A stretch of 64,000 nt of DNA from Actinomycetota bacterium (GCA_009701715.1 WLJO01000011.1:1-64000), one strand, 5' to 3'; shown: positions 18,957 to 26,919, counted from the first letter of the stretch. Made by a program: numbers and translations. Notes: generated by a model from the letters alone, not told the origin.

Positions 18957-19083
18957 GTTCCGCTCACGGGCAGCTCCCCGACCAGCAGTGCTGCCGGGAT
19001 TTCTCCCCGGAACAAGCGAGATGGAAGCGGGCGGAGTTGGGGCTAACCATCTTGCTGGTCGGGAAGCTGCCGATGAGCGGAAC
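18957..19083 (-). repeat. 31-bp imperfect inverted repeat between mraZ and rsmH
   Basis: The arms are 18957-18987 and 19053-19083. They match at 28 of 31 positions when one is reverse-complemented (mismatches at arm positions 11, 12 and 20), with a 65-base loop that contains a smaller CCGGG/CCCGG-type hairpin. The element lies wholly within the mraZ-rsmH leader and would form a very stable RNA stem. There is no T-run after it, so it does not look like a simple terminator. Attenuation, processing or a protein-binding role are possible. Confidence 0.8.
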
Positions 19084-19122
19084 GTCATAGGGGTCACGTC
19101 TGTCTCGTTCCTCACACTCCTC

Positions 19123-19545
19123 TCAACTCGACGTGCCCTTGATCAGGGCACTCCCGTGTTCGATCTGCTGCGAGTACTGGACGGGGTTCCAGATCTCGAC
19201 CCGGTCAAACGAACCGGCAACGATCACGGCGGCCTTGGGCTCGATGCCCGAGAATTCCCGCAGTTCCTGGGTGATGAGGAAGCGACCCTGAGCGTCGAGG
19301 GCCACCTCGGCGGTGTCGCCGGAGAGTGCTCGCTGCTGCGACTTGCTCATCTCCCCCCGTTTCACCTTGTCGAGCAGCTCGGCAACCATCTCGTCGAACC
19401 CCTCCTCGGTCATCACATCGATACATCCGTCCTGGCCTCTAGCAAGGAAGCACCGGGGCTCAAAGCGCGCACGGAACGCTGACGGCAGCGCCAGTCGACC
19501 CTTGTCGTCGACTTGGCGCTCGTAGCGACCTACGAAGCGCTGCAT
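19123..19545 (-). CDS. mraZ: Transcriptional regulator MraZ
   Basis: First gene of the dcw cluster; a ring-forming DNA-binding protein with two tandem SpoVT-AbrB domains. Domain 1 is FVGRYERQVDDKGRLALPSA and domain 2 is EVALDAQGRFLITQELREF. RFLITQ and RLALPSAFR contain the DxxGR DNA-contact motifs. Length is 140 residues (family about 140-155). AAGGAG lies 12 bases before the ATG. MraZ in other bacteria represses its own operon through TGGG-type direct repeats, and such repeats are present directly upstream. Confidence 0.95.
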   Translation of the reverse strand: MQRFVGRYERQVDDKGRLALPSAFRARFEPRCFLARGQDGCIDVMTEEGFDEMVAELLDKVKRGEMSKSQQRALSGDTAEVALDAQGRFLITQELREFSGIEPKAAVIVAGSFDRVEIWNPVQYSQQIEHGSALIKGTSS

Positions 19546-19592
19546 GGGTTCCCGGCATCTCCTTGTGTGAGCGGTGAATCACGGCGACCCGT

Positions 19593-19636
19593 TCTCCACG
19601 TGTCCCCATTATTCCCCACTCACCCCCCTCCGTCAA
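19593..19636 (-). promoter_or_regulatory. mraZ promoter overlapped by MraZ boxes
   Basis: On the minus strand, TTGACG (19631-19636) and AATAAT (19608-19613) are separated by 17 bases, close to a perfect housekeeping promoter. Three direct repeats, TGGGGA (19613-19618), TGGGGA (19603-19608) and TGGAGA (19593-19598), recur every 10 bp and straddle the -10 element. This matches the TGGGN-N5 spacing of known MraZ operators, so occupancy would block RNA polymerase. Confidence 0.8.
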
Positions 19637-19760
19637 GCCTTCTCCCCCACATTTCACCACCGACGGTCAGAATCTTTCGACACTGCGCGCGCGGAGCGCG
19701 CGAAAGTGCGGCAAATCGTCGGAGGAACGCCGAAAAGCACCACCTTGAGCGGTCAAACAA

Positions 19761-19820
19761 CGGTGGGGGACGTTGGGGACGCCCCATACACAGCGCGACG
19801 TTCCCCCACTGGCCCCCACC
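19761..19820. promoter_or_regulatory. Second cluster of 10-bp-spaced TGGGG boxes
   Basis: Two TGGGG pentamers on the plus strand (19764-19768, 19774-19778) and two on the minus strand (19804-19808, 19814-19818) are each spaced exactly 10 bp and face each other across about 25 bases. They lie between the 3' end of the Cfa-like gene and the mraZ promoter. The spacing equals that of the promoter boxes, suggesting an additional MraZ-binding array. The rest of the 307-base interval 19546-19852 shows no gene. Confidence 0.45.
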
Positions 19821-19852
19821 TGCTGGGCTAAGAACTCCGCCGTCGGCGGCCG

Positions 19853-21097
19853 TCAGGAGCCGCGAGTCAGCTGGATCTGCGCGACGTCGAGGTAGCTGCT
19901 GGCGAACCCGGCCTCGCAGTACGCCAGGTAGAACTCCCACATCCGACGGAAAATTCCGTCGAACCGTTCGCTCTCCACCCGGGGCCAGTTCGCTAGGAAG
20001 TTCTGGCGCCAGATTCGCAGCGTCCGCGCGTAGTCCGATCCAAAGGTGTCGAGACGGGACACTCTCAGTGACGTCCCGGCGTGGCAGGTGTCCTCGATCG
20101 CCCGAACCGACGGGATGATCCCACCGGGGAACACATACTTGTGGATCCACGAATACGCCTGCATCGTGGCGAGCAGCCGTTCGTGGGAGATCGTGATTGC
20201 CTGCAGGCCGACAGTGCCACCGGGACGCAACAGTCGGTCCATGGTGGCGAAGTACTGCGGCCAGTACTTGACGCCCACTGCCTCGATCATCTCGACACTC
20301 ACGATCGCGTCGAACGAACCCTGTACGAGGCGGTAATCGAGGAGACGAATATCCACACGGTCAGCGACACCCGCCTCGCGAACCCGGTCGGCTGCCAGTC
20401 CCTGCTGCTCAGAAGACAGCGTCAGGGTGGTTACTCGAGCACCCCGCTGGGCCGCCTGGATCGCCAACTGCCCCCAGCCGGTACCGATCTCGAGAAGTTC
20501 GGTGCCCGCACGGACACCGGCCAGATCGAGCACCGCCCCAATCTTTCGGCGCTGGGCCCCGGCGAGATCGTCGCCGTCGGCAAACAGCGCGGACGAGTAC
20601 GTCATTGTCTCGTCGAGGAACGTGGCGAACATGTCGTTGGAGAGGTCGTAGTGACGGCCGATGTTGCGCCTCGCCTGCTCCACCGTGTTTTCCTCGTCCG
20701 GTGGCTGGCGCTGTTCGGCAAGGCGTCGGAGCCTCTGGAGCGGCCGGGGAACGAGATCTGCCATGTTTGCCGCGAACGGCGTCAGCAGGTCCGCGAGGTC
20801 CGTACCGGGGGCAGGTGCCCACTCCCCCGCCATGTAGGACTCGCCGAACCCGATCTTGGCATCCGTTCCGAGGCGGGAGAAGAACGCATCCGGCCGGTGG
20901 ATCACGAGGACAGGCGAGTCCGGTCCACCACCGCCCATGACCTCCCCGTCAGCGACGTGGACACGCACTGCCAGTCGATTCGCGGCGCTGCGCATGATCC
21001 GGCGCGCGATCGATGCCCGGAGCCTCGATAGGGGGGCGTCGAACACACCCGGCCAGCGGTCACCTGCGAACCCATCGAGGTCGGTCATGTCGCTCAT
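19853..21097 (-). CDS. Cfa-like SAM-dependent fatty-acid methyltransferase
   Basis: Member of the cyclopropane-fatty-acyl-phospholipid synthase family (Cfa/Cmas), 414 residues, probably acting on unsaturated acyl chains of membrane phospholipids. An N-terminal lipid-binding domain is followed by NIGRHYDLSNDMF, the SAM loop LEIGTGWG (residues 202-209) and VEMIEAVG. E272 matches the E. coli Cfa catalytic Glu239. The bicarbonate ligands appear altered: TYSSALF replaces YSC (Cys139), and GLQAITIS replaces the LHTI His266. The ATG overlaps the DUF1365 stop (ATGA). The trio with DUF1365 and an FAD oxidoreductase suggests a variant fatty-acid modification rather than plain cyclopropanation. Confidence 0.88.
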   Translation of the reverse strand: MSDMTDLDGFAGDRWPGVFDAPLSRLRASIARRIMRSAANRLAVRVHVADGEVMGGGGPDSPVLVIHRPDAFFSRLGTDAKIGFGESYMAGEWAPAPGTDLADLLTPFAANMADLVPRPLQRLRRLAEQRQPPDEENTVEQARRNIGRHYDLSNDMFATFLDETMTYSSALFADGDDLAGAQRRKIGAVLDLAGVRAGTELLEIGTGWGQLAIQAAQRGARVTTLTLSSEQQGLAADRVREAGVADRVDIRLLDYRLVQGSFDAIVSVEMIEAVGVKYWPQYFATMDRLLRPGGTVGLQAITISHERLLATMQAYSWIHKYVFPGGIIPSVRAIEDTCHAGTSLRVSRLDTFGSDYARTLRIWRQNFLANWPRVESERFDGIFRRMWEFYLAYCEAGFASSYLDVAQIQLTRGS

Positions 21098-21855
21098 GCC
21101 ACACCGTCCTGGTGTACGTGCGGAAGTCTCTTCACGACGGGAAGACGACGCGCCCAGAGCCACAATCCGTGCAGCCTGATCGCAAGCGTCACGCGCTGGG
21201 GCATGAGCGGGTACCGAATCAACGTACACGCGAGCGACGAAGCCGTGGCTGCCGTGCCGGTGCCAACGAAGGCTGCGACGAACGGACTGCGGCCGGGTCG
21301 GTGGAGCGTGATCGCCGTGCGCACGGTCCCACCGGTAAGGGCGAGTTGCATGGCATAGCGGCCCGACACGTCGTTGAACGGTGACACGTAGAACTCCTTG
21401 TCCACCTCGGCCCTCCCGTTGCCTCCCGGACGAACGAGGTAGGCATGCCGCTCCCCGTAGGTGTTGTGTACTTCCGCGATCGCGCAGAGCAAATTGCCGT
21501 CCGGGGCGAAACACCAGAACACGGACAGCGGGTCGAAGACATGGCCAAGCACGCGAGAGTTCGCGAGCATCACCATGCGGCCTGCACGGGCGTCAATCCC
21601 CCGTTGCGCAAGAAACCGCTCGACATTCGTGCGGATGTCAGCCGACGCCCCCGGCAGGGTGCCGCCAAGGTGATCGCTGGCGTCGAACGAGCAGGCGAGA
21701 TGTCGCCAACCCCGCGGCGCGGGCACGTCGTCGAGGTCGACGAGCCACTGGTACACGCGGTTCCGGAAGGCATGCCGAACCGGATCGGCACGTCGGTGCA
21801 CGAGTGTTCCTCGGACGATGGCCGGCAGCACCGGAAGGTCGTCGACTGTGTTCAC
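21094..21855 (-). CDS. DUF1365 family protein
   Basis: A 253-residue protein of unknown biochemical role that is often encoded with Cfa-like methyltransferases and FAD-dependent oxidoreductases. Typical features are the opening IVRGTLVHRRADPVRHAFR, RVLGHVFDPLSVFWCF, EVHNTYGERHAYLV and KEFYVSPFNDVSGRYAM. The GTG at 21855 overlaps the upstream stop (GTGA), and its own stop overlaps the Cfa-like start, so the three proteins are made together. No signal peptide is evident. A role in lipid modification is inferred only from context. Confidence 0.88.
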   Translation of the reverse strand: MNTVDDLPVLPAIVRGTLVHRRADPVRHAFRNRVYQWLVDLDDVPAPRGWRHLACSFDASDHLGGTLPGASADIRTNVERFLAQRGIDARAGRMVMLANSRVLGHVFDPLSVFWCFAPDGNLLCAIAEVHNTYGERHAYLVRPGGNGRAEVDKEFYVSPFNDVSGRYAMQLALTGGTVRTAITLHRPGRSPFVAAFVGTGTAATASSLACTLIRYPLMPQRVTLAIRLHGLWLWARRLPVVKRLPHVHQDGVA

Positions 21856-23135
21856 CAGGTCACCCCGAAGTGTTGAGCCGCCTCGACTCCCGAGCGACAC
21901 CCGTCCTCGTGGAACCCCCACCCGTGGTACGCGCCGGCGAACACCGTTCGATGAGTGGCGAGCGAACCCAGACGAGCCTGCGCTGCCACCGATTCGAGGT
22001 CGTAGACCGGGTGTTCGTACTGCATCACTGCAAGCACCCGATCCGGTGCGATCCGGTCGCGGGCGTTGAGGGTGACGAGATACTCGCGTTCGGTCTCCAG
22101 GCCCTGGAGCCGGTTCATCCAGTAAGTGACCACCGGTTGCTCGCGCTGCGCATCCGTACCCGGAGTCCGGTAGTTCCATGCGGCCCGCGCCCGGCGCGAG
22201 GCCGGCAGGAGTCGCGCATCGGTGTGCAGGACCACCTCACTCGCCGAGTACCGGAACGCACCGAGCACCTCCCGCTCAGCGACGGTAGCGTCGGCGAGCA
22301 GCGCTAGCGCCTCCTTCGGGTGGGTGGCCACGACGACCCCGTCAAAATTCTCGACCCCACCGTCCGAGGTCGTCAGCACGACCGCGCCATGATCGCGGCG
22401 CACCGCCGTTACCCCTCGTGCCACTCTGACGTCTGGCAACCTCGACGCAATCGCATCGACATAGGTCCTCGCCCCGCCCACGACCGTGTACCAACTCGGC
22501 GATCCGGAGACGGCGAGCATCCCGTGGTTCGCGAGGAACTGGAAGAGATACCTCGCTGGATAGTTGAGCGCTGTGGAAGCACCCATCGACCAGACACACG
22601 AGACCACAGGCACTGCGAAGAGATCGATGAACCGCGTCGAAAAACGCTGCTCCGCGAGGAAATCCCCGTACGTCGTCTGCTCGGAGTCATCAGTCCGCTC
22701 GAGGAGCTTCCTCGCCGAGCGGTGGAACCGACGAACCTCGCCGAGCAGGCCGAGGAACGAGGGGTCCAGCGCACGGCGGGGCTGGGCGAAGACACCCTTT
22801 GCCCCGCGACCGCCGGCGTACTCGAGCCCCGAAGCCGCGTCCGAGATGCTCATGCTCATCTCGGTGGCGTGCCGCTCGACCCCGAGTTCCGCGAAGAGCC
22901 TGCGCAACAGCGGGTAGGTGTCGTCGTTGTGCACGATGAAACCGCTGTCAACGGCAACCGTCACGCCGGATGGATCGGCGATCGAGTGGGTGTGAACGTG
23001 GCCCCCAAGGCGGGTATCACGCTCGAAGAGCGTGACCGCGAAACGTCGTGACAGAAGGTACGCAGCGGTCATCCCCGAGACGCCGGAGCCGATGACGGCG
23101 ATACGCCCGCCGCCCGTCTGCTCACCCGGATTCAT
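21852..23135 (-). CDS. FAD-dependent amine-oxidase-like oxidoreductase
   Basis: A 427-residue NAD(P)/FAD-binding protein of the protoporphyrinogen/amine-oxidase fold. The dinucleotide motif IAVIGSGVSGMTAAYLLSR is at residues 12-30, followed by LFERDTRLGGHVHT. The C-terminal FAD motif is VFAGAYHGWGFHEDG. Homologues stand next to DUF1365 and Cfa-like genes and are proposed to be desaturases or oxidases of modified fatty acids; the substrate here is not shown. The ATG overlaps the stop of the lipoate-ligase-like gene (ATGA), so it is the first gene of a tightly coupled trio. Confidence 0.85.
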   Translation of the reverse strand: MNPGEQTGGGRIAVIGSGVSGMTAAYLLSRRFAVTLFERDTRLGGHVHTHSIADPSGVTVAVDSGFIVHNDDTYPLLRRLFAELGVERHATEMSMSISDAASGLEYAGGRGAKGVFAQPRRALDPSFLGLLGEVRRFHRSARKLLERTDDSEQTTYGDFLAEQRFSTRFIDLFAVPVVSCVWSMGASTALNYPARYLFQFLANHGMLAVSGSPSWYTVVGGARTYVDAIASRLPDVRVARGVTAVRRDHGAVVLTTSDGGVENFDGVVVATHPKEALALLADATVAEREVLGAFRYSASEVVLHTDARLLPASRRARAAWNYRTPGTDAQREQPVVTYWMNRLQGLETEREYLVTLNARDRIAPDRVLAVMQYEHPVYDLESVAAQARLGSLATHRTVFAGAYHGWGFHEDGCRSGVEAAQHFGVTW

Positions 23136-23767
23136 TGCTTCCCCAATGAGCGCACGAGTGCATCGAGATCGAGTTCCGCTACGCCCACCACGTCCTCGAG
23201 ATCGGCGGCTGATGGGCCGCCCGGGGCCAGCAGGCCGGCCAACAGCACCGGATCCCAACGGCGGTACAGCGCGCACTGGTACCGGATGAGGTCCCGTGTG
23301 CGGCGCTGGCTGAGACCGAGCACCTTTGCCCCACCGCGGGTTACCTCACCCGGACCGAGACCGGCGAAACACACCGTGGCGGACCAAGCGGAGGAGATCA
23401 TCGGCCCACGGTGAACGGTGAGCGTCTCATCACCGAGTGCACGCTCAACTGCCTCACCAACCCACCAAGCGGCCCGCGACACGTCATCGTCCCACTGCGG
23501 ATGGCTGCGGGGAATGATGATGTCGAACCAAGTGACGTCCCCCGGTACGAGCAACACGGCCCCGCCACCGCTGTGACGGCGCACCACGTCCACGCCGCCC
23601 TGGCGACAGGACTCGTGGTCGACGACACTGTCGGACTGGGTGGACCCAAGGATCAATGCGGGTCGTGTGAGTTCGAACCACCAGAGCGAGGGAACCACGG
23701 GTGAAGGGAGGTCACGGTCGTGTAGTTCGGCTGCGATTCCGCGCACTGATTCCACGACGCATTCCAC
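23132..23767 (-). CDS. Lipoate/biotin protein ligase-like protein (LplA family)
   Basis: A 211-residue BPL/LPL catalytic domain. VVRRHSGGGAVLLVPGD is the RRxSGGGxV substrate-binding motif, and GGAKVLGLSQRR contains the conserved lysine. It could attach lipoate to E2 or GCV-H proteins. It lacks the LplA accessory C-domain, as single-domain ligases and transferases do. The start is GTG at 23767, without a clear ribosome-binding site. It overlaps the FAD oxidoreductase start (ATGA), so it is co-translated with the lipid-modification trio, although the functional link is unclear. Confidence 0.75.
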   Translation of the reverse strand: MECVVESVRGIAAELHDRDLPSPVVPSLWWFELTRPALILGSTQSDSVVDHESCRQGGVDVVRRHSGGGAVLLVPGDVTWFDIIIPRSHPQWDDDVSRAAWWVGEAVERALGDETLTVHRGPMISSAWSATVCFAGLGPGEVTRGGAKVLGLSQRRTRDLIRYQCALYRRWDPVLLAGLLAPGGPSAADLEDVVGVAELDLDALVRSLGKQ

Positions 23768-23797
23768 CCGAGAAGTCTGCCAAGGAAATGCGCGAAG

Positions 23798-24295
23798 TCA
23801 GGAGGCTCGTGCCAGATATGGCAACCACGCGTCCGGCACCCGGCCGACCGTGGCGTCGATCCACGCACCGTCCCGCGGTACGCGCGGCATCGACGCGAGC
23901 CTCATACCCGCCTCGTCCGGCGTGCGATCGCGTTTACGCAGGTTGCAGGGCCGACAGGCTGCGGCGACGTTGTCCCATGCGTGTCGTCCGCCACGCGAAC
24001 GCGGCATGACGTGATCGATCGAGTCGGCGAACCCGCCGCAGTACTGACACCGATACTGGTCACGGATGAACACGGCCCGCCGGGAGAGCGCTGTACGGCG
24101 CACGAAGGGCACTCGCACCACGTAACGGAGGCGGATGACCGTCGGCACGAGGAACGACAGTGCGGCCGAACGGATGAGTTCTCCCTCCTCGTGAACGACC
24201 TCGGCCTTGCCGGCGAGGACGAGACAGAGAGCACGTCGTGCGGGCACAACCGAAAGCGGCTCGTAGGTGGCGTTGAGGACGAGCGCGCTCCCCAT
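23798..24295 (-). CDS. HNH endonuclease-family protein
   Basis: A 165-residue protein of the stand-alone actinobacterial HNH type. The N-terminus GSALVLNATYEPLSVVPARRA is conserved in this group. RDQYRCQYCGGFADSIDHVMPRSRGG and CRPCNLRKRDRTPDEAGM form the HNH zinc-finger nuclease fold with two CxxC pairs. Such proteins are widespread outside mobile elements and their role is unknown. No intron, phage or restriction genes are nearby. The ATG is at 24295, 46 bases after the stop of the small gene upstream. Confidence 0.88.
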   Translation of the reverse strand: MGSALVLNATYEPLSVVPARRALCLVLAGKAEVVHEEGELIRSAALSFLVPTVIRLRYVVRVPFVRRTALSRRAVFIRDQYRCQYCGGFADSIDHVMPRSRGGRHAWDNVAAACRPCNLRKRDRTPDEAGMRLASMPRVPRDGAWIDATVGRVPDAWLPYLARAS

Positions 24296-24341
24296 GATCA
24301 GCGGGTCCCCGGCCCCGGGGACAGGAGCTTGCGCTCGGGTC

Positions 24342-24623
24342 TCACGCCGGTGTTACCCCGAGACGTTCGATCTGGCGGCACCATGTCAGGTAGTCGATCA
24401 CATCGATCGGCTTCGGGCGGTGCAGTCCATCGCCGTACTGCGTCTCCATGCGAAAGCGCAGGTAGTCCGTACCGGGAAGCGGCAGGAACGGCGGGCGCCG
24501 CCACCAGCCCCTACGGGCGAGCCGTCCGGTCTGCCTCGCCGCTGTGGGCCACAGGCCCGGCCGCGAGCACACGGCTGCCGCCACCCCCAGCCACGCGATC
24601 GGCGCAGGGCGGCGTCGTGTCAT
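24342..24623 (-). CDS. Small conserved protein of unknown function, partner of acyl-CoA dehydrogenase
   Basis: A 93-residue protein starting MTRRRPAPIAWLGVAAAV. It has a short Arg/Trp-rich middle and a C-terminal block PLPGTDYLRFRMETQYGDG, then DVIDYLTWCRQ. The ATG at 24623 overlaps the acyl-CoA dehydrogenase stop (ATGA), so it is certainly translated from that message. I recognise the LRFRxETxYG...DVxxYLxWCR pattern as a recurrent small actinobacterial protein but know no function. No signal peptide or membrane helix is obvious. Confidence 0.7.
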   Translation of the reverse strand: MTRRRPAPIAWLGVAAAVCSRPGLWPTAARQTGRLARRGWWRRPPFLPLPGTDYLRFRMETQYGDGLHRPKPIDVIDYLTWCRQIERLGVTPA

Positions 24624-25834
24624 CTCGGCTCTTTCGGCAGCCCGAGCACCATCTCGCCAAGGATATTGCGCTGGACCTGAGACGTGCCGGCATAGATCGT
24701 TCCAGCACGGGCGTTCAAGAAAGTATTGGCCCACGAACCCGAAGAGTTCGGGGCGCTCCCGTCATCAGTCTGGAACGAGCTCAGGGGGGTCCTTCCGTTC
24801 GGGACCAGCGCGTCGGCGCCCATGATGTCCATCGCGAGTTCGGTGACCACGCGGTGATACTCGCTCCAGTAGAGCTTGAAGATCGAGCCGTCCGGGCCGG
24901 GGTGGTGGCCCTTCAGGAAGCCGGTGAGCGTGCGCCACCCGAGCAACTGCATGATCTTCACCTTGGAGTAGCAAAATGCAAGCCGCTGGCGGATCCGGGG
25001 GTCATCGGCGACACCGCGTTCCCTCGCCATCGCGGCGAGACGGTCGTACTCGGCCATAAAGCGCAGCGGCATGGTGGCGGCTGCCTCGCCACGCTCGAAG
25101 CCGAGCAGCGTCATCGCGACAGCCCAGCCGTTGTTGGTACCACCGACGACGTTCTCCTTCGGCGCAACAGCGTCGGTGAAAAAGGTCTCGTTGAACTCAG
25201 AGTCACCGGACATCATCTTGATCGGGCGCACGTCCACACCGGGTTGGCGCATGTCGACCAACAGGAACGAGATTCCCTTGTGGCGCGGGGCGTCGGTGTC
25301 GGTGCGGCACAGCACAAAGATGTGATCCGCCGACTGTCCTGCGGAGGTCCAGATCTTCTGGCCGTTGATGATCCACTGGTCGCCGTCGAGCACCGCTCGG
25401 GTACCGAGGTTTGCGAGGTCTGACCCGGCGTTGGGCTCGGAGTAGCCCTGGCACCAGAGGTCCGACCCGGAGAGGATCCGAGGGATGTAGTGCTTCTTCT
25501 GCTCCTCCGTCCCCCAGCGCAACAGCGTGTTGCCCAGCATCCCGATGCTGAACGCGTCGTTGCTCCCACCGGCTGGCACACCTGCTCGCACGAACTCTTC
25601 GGCGACCACGACCTGCTCGAGCGGCGAGAGCCCTCCACCGCCGTACTCCTTGGGCCAACCAGTGGCGAGATAACCGGCTTCATACAGCACCTTCCGCCAG
25701 TCCTTCGTGAAGGTCTCGGCTGCCGCATGATCCAACTGCCCAATGCCCTTCCAGTTCTGCGGAAGCTTCTCCGCGAGAAAAGCGCGGACCGTGTCACGGT
25801 ACGACTCAGCTTCTGCGGGGTACTTGGGCTGCAT
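24620..25834 (-). CDS. Acyl-CoA dehydrogenase family protein
   Basis: A 404-residue FAD flavoenzyme that oxidises acyl-CoA at C2-C3. QGYSEPNAGSDLANLGTRA and INGQKIWTSAGQSADHIFV are the two FAD/substrate-binding signatures, and AGTIYAGTSQVQRNILGE is the C-terminal motif. It resembles the acyl-CoA dehydrogenases used on sterol side chains or branched acyl groups in actinobacteria; the substrate is not determinable. The ATG at 25834 lies 7 bases after a TAGCGT -10 element, so the message is probably leaderless. The gene is divergent from moxR. Confidence 0.93.
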   Translation of the reverse strand: MQPKYPAEAESYRDTVRAFLAEKLPQNWKGIGQLDHAAAETFTKDWRKVLYEAGYLATGWPKEYGGGGLSPLEQVVVAEEFVRAGVPAGGSNDAFSIGMLGNTLLRWGTEEQKKHYIPRILSGSDLWCQGYSEPNAGSDLANLGTRAVLDGDQWIINGQKIWTSAGQSADHIFVLCRTDTDAPRHKGISFLLVDMRQPGVDVRPIKMMSGDSEFNETFFTDAVAPKENVVGGTNNGWAVAMTLLGFERGEAAATMPLRFMAEYDRLAAMARERGVADDPRIRQRLAFCYSKVKIMQLLGWRTLTGFLKGHHPGPDGSIFKLYWSEYHRVVTELAMDIMGADALVPNGRTPLSSFQTDDGSAPNSSGSWANTFLNARAGTIYAGTSQVQRNILGEMVLGLPKEPR

Positions 25835-25841
25835 GACCGCG

Positions 25842-25872
25842 ACGCTAGCGAGTGTTCCCGGGCCATTAGCGT
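25842..25872. promoter_or_regulatory. Divergent, mutually overlapping promoters of acyl-CoA dehydrogenase and moxR
   Basis: TAGCGT occurs on the minus strand at 25842-25847 (7 bases before the acd ATG) and on the plus strand at 25867-25872 (8 bases before the moxR GTG). The two hexamers form an inverted repeat with a 19-base spacer. At normal 17-base spacing, the -35 of each promoter would fall on the -10 of the other, so the two could not be occupied together. Confidence 0.5.
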
Positions 25873-25880
25873 GCTCTCTT

Positions 25881-26879
25881 GTGACGATTACCCCCGATTC
25901 GTTCTCCTCCCCCGGGTCCGCGGCATCCAATCCGTCGTCCCGACGGTTCGCCGACCTCTTCGAGGCACTCACCGCCAATATGGCCCGGGTGATCCGCGGC
26001 AAGCAGGAGGCCATCGATCTCACGGCAATCTGCCTCCTCGCCGAGGGACACCTGCTGATCGAGGACGTACCCGGGGTGGGCAAGACCAGCCTTGCAAAGG
26101 CCCTGTCCGCCTCGGTCGAGTGCCAGTGGCGACGCGTCCAGTTCACGCCGGACCTCCTGCCGACCGATCTGCTCGGCGTGAACATCTGGTTGAAGGCCAA
26201 AGAAGTGTTCGAGTTCCAACCCGGTCCCGTGTTCGGCAACGTGTTGCTGGCCGACGAGATCAACCGTGCATCGCCCAAGGTCCAATCCGCCCTGCTTGAG
26301 GTCATGGAGGAGCGCCAGGTCACCATTGACGGCAAGACCTATCCACTTCCCGCCCCGTTCATGGTGATTGCTACCCAGAACCCCGTCGAGCAGGAGGGCA
26401 CCTACCGCCTCCCGGAAAGCCAGTTGGACCGCTTCCTGCTCCGGATTTCGCTGGGGTACCCGGGTCGCGAGGCCGAGGTGGCGATCCTGGATACACACGG
26501 GCAGGGCAACGTGGTCCATGAACTCCGCCCTGTGCTGACCACCAACGACGTGCTCGGGATGATCGAGGCGGTCAAGACGGTGCATCTCGCCCCGGCACTC
26601 AAGCACTACCTCGTCGCCATCGCGGAGGCCTCCCGGCGCCATCCGAGCCTCGCACTCGGGCTGTCACCACGCGCCACTCTGCAGCTCGCACGGGCCGCCC
26701 GGTCACGCGCCGCTGCGTCTGGGCGCGACTACGCAACGCCCGACGACGTCAAGGCAATGGCACCGTATGTTCTCCCCCATCGCCTAATGCTGCGCCACGA
26801 GGCGTCCGCTGCGGGCCAGACCCGCGAGCACGTCACCGCAGACGTGCTCGCCACGGTTCCGGTGCCCACGGCCCGGTGA
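25881..26879 (+). CDS. MoxR-family AAA+ ATPase
   Basis: A 332-residue AAA+ chaperone-like ATPase that typically helps mature proteins handled by neighbouring DUF58/VWA proteins. Walker A is LIEDVPGVGKTSLAKAL, Walker B is NVLLADEINRASPKVQ, sensor 1 is MVIATQNPVEQEGTYRLPE, and LDRFLLRISLGYP is also family-typical. The GTG at 25881 is chosen because of the TAGCGT element 8 bases upstream; the longer open frame runs antisense into acd. It heads an operon with DUF58 and transglutaminase genes, a common actinobacterial set. Confidence 0.92.
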   Translation: MTITPDSFSSPGSAASNPSSRRFADLFEALTANMARVIRGKQEAIDLTAICLLAEGHLLIEDVPGVGKTSLAKALSASVECQWRRVQFTPDLLPTDLLGVNIWLKAKEVFEFQPGPVFGNVLLADEINRASPKVQSALLEVMEERQVTIDGKTYPLPAPFMVIATQNPVEQEGTYRLPESQLDRFLLRISLGYPGREAEVAILDTHGQGNVVHELRPVLTTNDVLGMIEAVKTVHLAPALKHYLVAIAEASRRHPSLALGLSPRATLQLARAARSRAAASGRDYATPDDVKAMAPYVLPHRLMLRHEASAAGQTREHVTADVLATVPVPTAR

Positions 26880-26919
26880 TGCGCCACACTCCGCACCCGA
26901 CTGACCCGGTGCTCCCATC

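Noticed and set aside
18957-19083. Inverted repeat after mraZ as a Rho-independent terminator
   Set aside because: The 65-base loop and lack of a T-run make simple termination unlikely. The downstream genes from rsmH have no other evident promoter in the gap.
23798-24295. HNH protein as a homing endonuclease or restriction enzyme
   Set aside because: No intron, intein, phage or methyltransferase genes nearby. The N-terminus fits a widespread stand-alone actinobacterial family.
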